A DNA stretch of 46,431 nucleotides. Source: Planctomycetota bacterium (GTDB lineage Bacteria; Planctomycetota; Planctomycetia; Pirellulales; Lacipirellulaceae). This document shows positions 40,169 through 46,431 of the stretch, one piece after another; the stretch's first letter is position 1; every line of letters begins with the position of its first letter. The stretch is from NCBI GenBank assembly GCA_024276705.1, contig JAJRWS010000042.1, positions 1 to 46,431 on the forward strand, in the 5' to 3' direction. The notes below the pieces were generated by a model. It saw nothing but the letters and a program-made list of their open reading frames with translations, made no database searches and had not been told where the DNA came from. The translations under genes were made by a program, and so were the position numbers.

Positions 40169-42211
40169 TTATACCTCAAGTGTGTCCAGATGCGCGCGCA
40201 GTTCGGCCAGCTCGCGTTGGTAGCCGCCGGAAAGAATGGGAAAACGGCACCACGTTTTGGGATCGAGGTTTTCATCGTCCAGATGAAACGAAGGCGCATA
40301 GCGTTCGCGCTTCCACTGGTTCTGGCACCAGAGCTGAAAGAACCGTTCGATCCATTGGCCAAGTTGGAGCCCGGTATAGGCGGGCAACCGTGATTCGATC
40401 GTGGCAAGCACCTCCAGGGGCGTTTGCTTGTCACGAATGGCCGCTCGTTCGATCGCGTCGAGCACCCGGTACGGCATCAGATCGGCTTCATCGGTTTGGC
40501 CCGCTTCGGGCGGCCGCAATTCGGCGGTGGGCTTCTGGGCGTTGACCACTTCCAGGGCGGGCAATGGACCGATTCCCAGGGGACCTTCTAGCTGGAGCCA
40601 CTCCAGCCACTCGAGCAAAAAAGCTTTGTCGATGCCGGCGATCGGCGCCAGGCCGCCGCACGTGTCGCCATCCATCGTGGCATAACCGACTGCCGCTTCA
40701 CTCCGATTGCTGGTGGCCAGGAGCAAAGCGCCGCGCAAGTTGGCCAGGAGCCACACCGCGGGCCCCCGAGCCCGCGCTTGAATGTTTTGCAGGGCCAGAT
40801 CGTCGTGGGCCCAGTTGAGCGCGCGGCCCATCGCCGTGGAGACCGTCTCGACATACGTATCGACCAGGGAATCGACATTCCACTCGAAAAATTCCGCCCC
40901 GATGGCGGTGGCGACTGCCCGAGCGGCGTCTCGGGTCGTGTCACCACTGTTCCGGGTTGCCTGATAAACGCAAGTCAACAGTTGCCCGACGATGGCCATT
41001 TCATCGAGTTCCCCAGACGACCTGGCAACTTCCTGGAACGCGGGGATGTGACGCAACCGCTCGACCAGCCCCTTGCTTCCCAGCTCGCTGGCCCCGAACC
41101 GGACCATGAGCCAGACCAGCGAGGCGACCGCCGCCGAGTCAGCGCCGCCGCTGAGGGAAACCACGAAACCTCCCGCCCGACTCTTCCGCAAGTAGTCGAA
41201 CAGAGCCAACGACACCGCTCGGGCGAATTCTTCTACCTTGGCAGGGGGCGTCTGATCCCAGGCCGCGGGCCGGGTCGGCGCGCGAGTTGGCCCCAGCACG
41301 GGCAAGGCATACTGGCAGTCGATGGTGGCCAAAAAGGTGGTGGCCAAAAAGGTGTCTGACACCTTTTTTTTCTCGACCTCGACATCGCCCGTGGCGAGAA
41401 CGGAATCGGCGTAGGAAAAGCGTGGACCCCCGGCCAGCATCCGGCCATCATGGGCGATCATGGTGCCACCATCGTAGATCGCCCGTCCCGATTCGTTGCC
41501 GAGCAAATTCGCATAGGCATAGCTCACTTGGAAATCACGAGATCCCGCCAACACAATTTGGCGACGGATCTGTTGCTTGGCAAAGGCAAAATGGCTGGCA
41601 CTCGGATTCAGCAGAATGTCGGCACCGCGCTGGGCCAACAACCGGCCCGGGCGGTCCTCGACCCAGGCGTCACGGCATATCTCGAAACCGATTCGAATGC
41701 CATCGCAAGCGAACAGCAGATCGCCAACCGGATAATGAGTCCCCGTGCCAGGCGTTATTTCAAGCTGCTCCATTCGGCCTGCCGGCCAGGGAGAAAACCA
41801 GCGAGGTTCGTAATGGATGCCGTCACCGGCCAGGTGCTGTTTGCAGACAAAACCGATCAGACGGCCATCGCAGATCCAGGCAGTCGCGTTGTAGAGCGAT
41901 CCCTCGTAACTTAGAGGCAACCCGATTGCCACCGCCAGGCCTCGGGTCTCGGGCAGGATCTCCGCCAGCACCCGCAGCGACATCTGCTGGACGCCCGTGG
42001 AAAAAAAAGCATCCTCGCAACCATAGCCACTGACACACAATTCCGGCAGGCAAAGAACCGTCGCACCGGCCTCCCGGGCCGCAACGATCGCCGCCACAAT
42101 GTTCGACCGGTTGCGATGCCAGTCCAGAGGGGTCTGGTTCAGCGACGCAGCGGCAAGCCGGATGCGGCTGCTACGGGTGCTTCGACAATTTTTGATTTGA
42201 GGTTTGCTCAC
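40169..42211 (-). CDS. nadE: Glutamine-dependent NAD+ synthetase
   Basis: Makes NAD+ from nicotinate adenine dinucleotide with glutamine and ATP. 680 residues from GTG 42209-42211; no in-frame ATG precedes the conserved IRLAAASLNQTPLDWHRN. The N-terminal nitrilase-type glutaminase domain has LPELCVSGYGCEDAFF and the nucleophile FEICRDAWVEDRPG. The C-terminal synthetase has the PP-loop VSLSGGADSAAVASL and ATMDGDTCGGLAPIAG. In the linker (about residues 282-297) is a short non-family insert, KKKVSDTFLATTFLATID, encoded by a palindromic repeat element plus a duplication. Upstream, 4 bp from the start, is a copy of the octamer-type repeat. Convergent with the sialidase gene. Confidence 0.95.
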   Translation of the reverse strand: MSKPQIKNCRSTRSSRIRLAAASLNQTPLDWHRNRSNIVAAIVAAREAGATVLCLPELCVSGYGCEDAFFSTGVQQMSLRVLAEILPETRGLAVAIGLPLSYEGSLYNATAWICDGRLIGFVCKQHLAGDGIHYEPRWFSPWPAGRMEQLEITPGTGTHYPVGDLLFACDGIRIGFEICRDAWVEDRPGRLLAQRGADILLNPSASHFAFAKQQIRRQIVLAGSRDFQVSYAYANLLGNESGRAIYDGGTMIAHDGRMLAGGPRFSYADSVLATGDVEVEKKKVSDTFLATTFLATIDCQYALPVLGPTRAPTRPAAWDQTPPAKVEEFARAVSLALFDYLRKSRAGGFVVSLSGGADSAAVASLVWLMVRFGASELGSKGLVERLRHIPAFQEVARSSGELDEMAIVGQLLTCVYQATRNSGDTTRDAARAVATAIGAEFFEWNVDSLVDTYVETVSTAMGRALNWAHDDLALQNIQARARGPAVWLLANLRGALLLATSNRSEAAVGYATMDGDTCGGLAPIAGIDKAFLLEWLEWLQLEGPLGIGPLPALEVVNAQKPTAELRPPEAGQTDEADLMPYRVLDAIERAAIRDKQTPLEVLATIESRLPAYTGLQLGQWIERFFQLWCQNQWKRERYAPSFHLDDENLDPKTWCRFPILSGGYQRELAELRAHLDTLEV
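41325..41368. repeat. Palindrome and 15-bp direct repeat inside nadE
   Basis: gtggccaaaaaggtg occurs twice in tandem (41325-41339 and 41340-41354), and aaaaaggtgtctgacacctt is the core of a near-perfect palindrome (41346-41368) flanked by A- and T-runs. The palindrome resembles dispersed ggtgtcagacacc elements known from many bacterial genomes. The insert lies in the linker between the two enzyme domains and keeps the frame. Confidence 0.85.
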
Positions 42212-42215
42212 TATT

Positions 42216-42233
42216 CGGTGTTTCAGTGTACCG
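42216..42233. repeat. Repeat copy cggtgtttcagtgtaccg upstream of nadE
   Basis: One mismatch to the copy upstream of folE (6147-6164). It lies 4 bp from the GTG start, leaving no room for a Shine-Dalgarno at normal spacing. Confidence 0.75.
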
Positions 42234-42273
42234 CTATGCTACGTTGATCCTCTGAAAATATTAATCCTTGGAT

Positions 42274-42762
42274 TCATTGAGTCCTGGTTTCAAAGGCCCT
42301 ACACGGAACAAGCAAGGCACCAAACAACAATAACAACCAAGTAGCCGGTTCAGGCACCGCGGATATAGCACTTGTGCCAAAATTCTGTTGCCATGCCAAG
42401 AAATCCGCCCCGTCTGAATCGCCATCCTCATCGGCATCACTGTCGCCATTGATGCCAAAATCACCTTGCCACCGAGCGAGATCTACGGCGTCCACGATGC
42501 CGTTGCCGTCAAAATCGCCAGAAATTAGCGGGCCTGCTCCTACAGCCCACCATGCAATACCATATTCCTGTCCACCGCCCAAATCGTTATCGCTCTGTTG
42601 CACCCAGATTTCGTATTCCCCCTGTACGTCAATAGGGAAAAAGAGATGCTCCAATGGCATAAAGTCCTGCTCTGAAGACCAAATAGCATCGTTAGACGGG
42701 TCCGTTGCTCCTTTGGGCATAAGGAACAGATCGAGGTCATTGATTACATCGTCCGCGTCTTT
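42274..42762 (-). pseudogene. 3' part of the S8 protease gene, behind an in-frame stop
   Basis: The frame of the protease gene continues directly past its TAA: KDADDVINDLDLFLMPKG, then DAIWSSEQDFMPLEHLFFPI and GEYEIWVQQ, an exported beta-domain end typical of secreted subtilases. Dockerin-like repeats (GDFDGNGIVDAVDLARWQGD) and a PEP-CTERM signal (AVPEPATWLLLLFGALL..CRAFETRTQ) follow. An ATG at 42718-42720 could give a 148-residue protein, but it has no signal peptide and starts mid-domain. Without readthrough or a sequencing correction the anchor is lost. Confidence 0.7.
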
Positions 42763-44178
42763 TTAACTGTAACCATTGAAGGTATCCCCACTATCAAATC
42801 GCCCATCGCCACCTCCACTCGCAAACGTAACTTCACGGTCCCATGCGAGCGTGATCGAAATGTAGCTGTCCTTCAGAAGTTCCTGATTCAACACATATTT
42901 ATTGACATCATTTAATCCGGTTGTTGTGTCGAAGTCCCAACCGACCACTGGAACGCTGGCACCATCCGGGTCGGACTCCCCTGGTGAATATTGGTCAAAG
43001 GCTCGCTTGGCGTTTAGATGCCCAGCCCCCATTTCTTCATCCAATGGCAGGAAAATGTCAAACGCTGCATCCGAATCGTCCCAAGTATCACCGTTCTTCT
43101 TTAGAACAGTACGGGTCGAACCAAGACGGCCACTGACTTTGTCGGCGGAATTCATTAGCACCGCTTTCATCACTTGGTGGCGACGGGCGTCTCCATCCCA
43201 ACCTGGAACGCTATTACCGATTTGTGTGTTTGCATGCTCTTGCAATAAAGCTACTGTTCCGGTTACGTGGGGAGCGGCAAAGCTTGTGCCAGAACTGGTA
43301 CCTGTAACATTGCCTTGACTAGCCATAGTTATATCCTGGCCTGGGGCTAGTAAGTCTGTAAACGTTCGTTCTGTGAAAGGGCTCAGGGGGTTAGGTGTGA
43401 AGACATTGTCATCATCTACGATACGATACTTACCGCTGGTGTCCTTCTTTGAATATGCGACAGTAATCCCGTTGAAATTATCAGTTGGTGTTATTACATC
43501 AGGAGAACTTATCTCCGGACCAGCTGTGACATACAGAACATCATGCACTCTAGCAGACCAGTCAACAAAGGAACTGAACAAAGAAGTTCCGTCAGGTAAT
43601 TGGCTCGCCAAAGGAAGGCCAAAGCTCAAATTTATTGCGTGAATGTTACCGCCATCTCTCGTTGCAATGTGCTGTGCTGCAACAGACAACACATCATGTA
43701 CATTCTGAGTAGGAACTGAAATCAAACCTGTGGCGAACAAATTGGCTTGCGGTGCCACGCCCACAGCAGTGTCACTATTCACTACTGTTGTATCCCTAGA
43801 AATCATCACTCCCGCGACTAGCGTTGAATGTGGCGTGACATTGCCTTGCGCATCCAGCTCTATCTCCGATGCAGCATTTGCTGTCGCCGTAAAATTTGGC
43901 GCACCCGAGACAGGGTCTACCGTCGTATAGAAGACTTCCGCCGGAAGAATAAAGGTGTTAATTAGGTTGGCAGCGGTATCAAAAGGCATGCCGTTCGGTG
44001 AAGCAGGGTCTCCTGGTCTCCCAACGTCGACTTGACCAATACCAACTCCATTGCCTGTAAGTCCCAGTCCGGAAGAGTGAATCCCACCAGGGCCTGTAGA
44101 AACCTGACTCGCAAAGACAGCGCTTTCAGAAAGAATAATCGTCATACAAAAAAGGACCATACTTGCTTTGCTCTTCAT
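42763..44178 (-). CDS. Secreted S8 (subtilisin-type) serine protease, truncated by a TAA
   Basis: 471 residues. A signal peptide (MKSKASMVLFCMTIILSESA, cleaved near FAS) is followed by the subtilase domain. The catalytic Asp region is GNGVGIGQVDVGRP, the His PHSTLVAGVM and the Ser GTSSGTSFAAPHVTGTVALL. The usual oxyanion-hole AGN is not seen; the corresponding region reads VTAGPEISSP. The frame ends in a TAA after DSGDTFNGYS, where the downstream continuation is in the same frame (42274-42762) and holds the expected beta-domain, dockerin-like repeats and PEP-CTERM. As it stands the protease would be released rather than anchored. The lipoprotein gene ends 31 bp upstream on the same strand. 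Confidence 0.82.
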   Translation of the reverse strand: MKSKASMVLFCMTIILSESAVFASQVSTGPGGIHSSGLGLTGNGVGIGQVDVGRPGDPASPNGMPFDTAANLINTFILPAEVFYTTVDPVSGAPNFTATANAASEIELDAQGNVTPHSTLVAGVMISRDTTVVNSDTAVGVAPQANLFATGLISVPTQNVHDVLSVAAQHIATRDGGNIHAINLSFGLPLASQLPDGTSLFSSFVDWSARVHDVLYVTAGPEISSPDVITPTDNFNGITVAYSKKDTSGKYRIVDDDNVFTPNPLSPFTERTFTDLLAPGQDITMASQGNVTGTSSGTSFAAPHVTGTVALLQEHANTQIGNSVPGWDGDARRHQVMKAVLMNSADKVSGRLGSTRTVLKKNGDTWDDSDAAFDIFLPLDEEMGAGHLNAKRAFDQYSPGESDPDGASVPVVGWDFDTTTGLNDVNKYVLNQELLKDSYISITLAWDREVTFASGGGDGRFDSGDTFNGYS

Positions 44179-44209
44179 CGTTTCTTAACTCCCATATCCG
44201 GCAAGATTT

Positions 44210-44941
44210 CTACTCGTGGGCATCTTCTTTAGTGGTAGGCTCGATTGAAAAACTGAACGATTTGCAAATAAGTTTTTCAGCCAACTCTTTGCTCACCGAC
44301 CGATAGTGCATTCCATGCTTTCCCTCCTTTAGAACTTCAACAATATTGACGGTATAGCTGCCAACTGGCAACCTACCGAGTGGTATCAAAGCAAGATACC
44401 GAGTTGACGACATCGTCTGTATGCCTGTGGTGCTAGCCTGAGCAAAGTAATAATGTATAGTCACGGTTTCTTTCGATAATCTGACATCTTTCAGGTAGAT
44501 ATGTCGGCTAGACTTCCGCGTAAAGAAAAAAAGCGAGACTTCGGTATCCATTGGAAAAACCTGCGAGGGCATCTGGTCTTGTTCCATTATTTTTTTGATC
44601 GACTCTAGCGCTCCACGTCCTGTGCCAGCTACGGCAAAACCAGGACCGATAGGCTGTTTCTCTTCGGACCGACGACCGATCGCCATATATATTTGTTGCG
44701 ACAACGAGCTGTAGACTTGTCTTACCCCTAAAGGCTGTGTGTTTGGAGTACCTGGCATGTTGTATGTCCAAATATTATTCAAGGGAATTTCAATCGGCGG
44801 GGATTGAGTAGACTCCGAACCCAACCCTTCACAGGAGCAGCCGCTACTCGCAGCCAAAAGGAAAATCAAAATCGACCACACAACTAGAGTGCTTGCTCGT
44901 TCCACAACAAATAACCTACCAGATTTACTCGAACAGAACAT
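44210..44941 (-). CDS. Predicted lipoprotein, function unknown
   Basis: 243 residues, ATG 44939-44941. The hydrophobic segment WSILIFLLAASSGC ends in a lipobox with Cys near 35, followed by a Ser/Pro-rich linker, so it should be lipid-anchored. The remaining 200 residues have mixed alpha/beta character (VYSSLSQQIYMAIGRR, FPMDTEVSLFFFTRK, YTVNIVEVLKEGKHGMHYRS) and no domain that I recognise. It precedes the secreted S8 protease by 31 bp and is probably co-transcribed with it, which makes a protease partner conceivable but unproven. Confidence 0.65.
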   Translation of the reverse strand: MFCSSKSGRLFVVERASTLVVWSILIFLLAASSGCSCEGLGSESTQSPPIEIPLNNIWTYNMPGTPNTQPLGVRQVYSSLSQQIYMAIGRRSEEKQPIGPGFAVAGTGRGALESIKKIMEQDQMPSQVFPMDTEVSLFFFTRKSSRHIYLKDVRLSKETVTIHYYFAQASTTGIQTMSSTRYLALIPLGRLPVGSYTVNIVEVLKEGKHGMHYRSVSKELAEKLICKSFSFSIEPTTKEDAHE

Positions 44942-45102
44942 GCGCCAGACGCCTTACATGGAATTGCCCTTTCCCGTTCTCTTGCCGCTCCTAATTCTCC
45001 TCCTATCAGAAAATCTTGCAAGCAATTTGTGCAGCTATTTCAAAGAACTCACAACACAAAGCCGAGGTGTCGTTTCGGGTTTCCTCAATGGCCATGCCAG
45101 AT

Positions 45103-46398
45103 TCATTGTAAGCCGTTGGGTAGCCGATTTCTAGCATCTACCGAAACACCGGACAGCGTGAGCCGCAACGCATTGAGGGCTTGCAAGGCCGACCGGTGGC
45201 GACGAATCGAGGGATGGGTGGCCGTGTGGAAGCGAAAATGGTGCGTCTCGTTTGCCGTGGCCAGGGCGACATGCAGCCGGGCAGCCTGCTCGCAGTCGAG
45301 CGGCGGAAGGGCCGCAATCCCCAGCCCATAGTCGGCCCCGGTATGTGCTCTCACCGATTCGGCCAAACGAGTGGCCAGGTCACCGCTGGTGGGCTCTATG
45401 TCGGCAGACACATCGGTGGGCGACAGCCAGCGGTTGAATTGTTCCAACTTGGAAAGGACCAGGCCTCCCGCCCAAGTCGAGCCATGGCGGTCGGCCGCTA
45501 CCAGCCAGCGGGAAACGCGTCCCCCGGTCCCCCACTCGGCCACGGCCACTTGCTGCCGGTTTTTCTCCAGCAGGCGGACCACGGCATCTTCCAATCGGTC
45601 CTCTTCTTCACCGTAGATCAGCGTGCCGAGTTTTTCGCGGATGAGCGCCAGGGTCGGCTGCATGGCCCGCAGGCAGGCCGCGTCATTCGGGCCGGTCACG
45701 GTGACGCGCAGTGTGATGATCGACTTGCTGGCGGTGATACCGACCGACGGTTCCCGACCGCGACGGATCAAGTCGGGCAACATCGCTTCGAGCTGGCTTT
45801 CGCCCGCGCCAAAACAGTGGACCCGGTAGTGCTTGATCACTTGCCGGTCCGGCCCGATGGCACGCAGGGCAGGCTCGACCGTGTCGGTCCACATCGCGAA
45901 CATTTCCGCCGGCACACCCGGCAAGGCAAAGAGCAGGCAGGGCGACCGGTCAGCGTCTTGAGGGTCTGCCCGCTTGATGCGCATTTCGATCCCTGGCGCG
46001 GTACCCTGGGGATTGGGAATCGTCGTGGCCCCCACGGGCAAGTCGGCCTGCACGGCATTGCTGGCAGGCATATCGCGTCCACGGCGCGTGAAGAGGGCCC
46101 GAATCCGTTCCACTTCTTGCGGATCTCGCGCCAGCTCGGTATCGGTCGCGGCAGCCACTGCGGCCCGGGTCAGATCGTCCGCCGTAGGGCCGAGTCCGCC
46201 GGTAAGCACCACCACCTCGGCCCGCTGGATGGCGGTCCGCAACGTCGCAACCTGGTCCTCCAGCGAGTCCCCCATGGTCGTATGAAACGCCACCGGGATC
46301 CCCAACGCGACCAGCCGCGTGCTGAGCCACTGCGTATTGGTATCGAGACACTGGCCGGTAATCAGTTCGTCTCCAATGGCTATCACTTCTGCGCGCAT
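45103..46398 (-). CDS. cinA: CinA family protein with degenerate deamidase domain
   Basis: 431 residues. The N-terminal MoaB-like (MoCF-binding) domain, about 1-170, is well conserved: MRAEVIAIGDELITGQ, VVVLTGGLGPTADDLTRAA and LPGVPAEMFAMW. This domain has ADP-ribose pyrophosphatase activity in studied members. The C-terminal half (about 270-410) corresponds to the PncC nicotinamide-mononucleotide deamidase, but where AESCTGG is expected it reads AEWGTGG, without the nucleophilic Ser and Cys, and the lysine of the following NEAK-like block is also replaced (LVLSKLEQFNRWL). The domain length is kept. ATG 46396-46398. The gap of 161 bp to the lipoprotein gene holds nothing obvious. Confidence 0.9.
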   Translation of the reverse strand: MRAEVIAIGDELITGQCLDTNTQWLSTRLVALGIPVAFHTTMGDSLEDQVATLRTAIQRAEVVVLTGGLGPTADDLTRAAVAAATDTELARDPQEVERIRALFTRRGRDMPASNAVQADLPVGATTIPNPQGTAPGIEMRIKRADPQDADRSPCLLFALPGVPAEMFAMWTDTVEPALRAIGPDRQVIKHYRVHCFGAGESQLEAMLPDLIRRGREPSVGITASKSIITLRVTVTGPNDAACLRAMQPTLALIREKLGTLIYGEEEDRLEDAVVRLLEKNRQQVAVAEWGTGGRVSRWLVAADRHGSTWAGGLVLSKLEQFNRWLSPTDVSADIEPTSGDLATRLAESVRAHTGADYGLGIAALPPLDCEQAARLHVALATANETHHFRFHTATHPSIRRHRSALQALNALRLTLSGVSVDARNRLPNGLQ

Positions 46399-46431
46399 AG
46401 AGAGCAGTGTGCACCGGATAGGAGAAAATGA

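Noticed and set aside
41346-41368. Working intrinsic terminator
   Set aside because: Although hairpin plus T-run looks right, it is inside an intact nadE frame that continues for about 390 codons with full family motifs, so efficient termination there is unlikely.
45181-46431. 416-codon plus-strand frame
   Set aside because: Antisense of cinA; composition typical of shadow frames in GC-rich DNA.

Overview
The window looks like chromosomal DNA of a planctomycete, most likely order Pirellulales. The reasons are five PEP-CTERM sorting signals with dockerin-like calcium repeats in front of them, a DUF1559 prepilin-type protein next to a carboxypeptidase-regulatory-like lipoprotein, sulfatase and sialidase genes, a LacI/AraC XylR-type regulator, and GC-rich coding DNA. 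The assignment comes from family content, not from a marker gene.

Region 1 (1-14 kb) is mostly housekeeping: moaE (cut by the window edge), moaD, a YdiJ-type FAD/Fe-S dehydrogenase, two membrane proteins of unknown role, folE, a lone LON domain, nth-dcd (ATGA overlap), an AAA ATPase, an HDOD protein and rlmKL. Its short gaps are filled with tandem repeats of 7 or 8 bp, several of which touch start or stop codons.

Region 2 (14-29.5 kb) is accessory and mainly on the minus strand. It holds a XylR-like regulator, a stretch of gene remnants (a sulfatase 5' part joined out of frame to a sialidase 3' part), a uroporphyrinogen-decarboxylase-family protein, and surface proteins with PEP-CTERM anchors: a small unknown protein, a sialate-O-acetylesterase-like protein, a sialidase, and one 1,379-codon reading frame that strings together three complete PEP-CTERM proteins. 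A lipoprotein, a DUF1559 protein and a GntR/LacI-type regulator follow.

Region 3 (30-40 kb) is a sialic acid catabolic operon on the minus strand: a GntR/FCD regulator, N-acetylneuraminate lyase, sialate O-acetylesterase, a kelch (NanM-like) domain fused to a sodium:solute symporter, and an N-acylglucosamine 2-epimerase. Junctions are tight or overlapping. Divergent from it is a secreted protein in which a sulfatase lacking most of its middle is fused in frame to a sialidase. Together with the PEP-CTERM sialidase and esterase, the genes outline a route: release sialic acid outside, deacetylate it, mutarotate and import it, cleave it to ManNAc and pyruvate, and epimerise ManNAc to GlcNAc. No kinase or later amino-sugar gene lies in the window.

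Region 4 (40-46.4 kb) has NAD synthetase with a palindromic insert in its domain linker, a subtilisin-family protease cut from its own PEP-CTERM end by one in-frame TAA, a lipoprotein, and CinA with a degenerate deamidase motif. I saw no tRNA, rRNA, CRISPR array, intact transposase or prophage.
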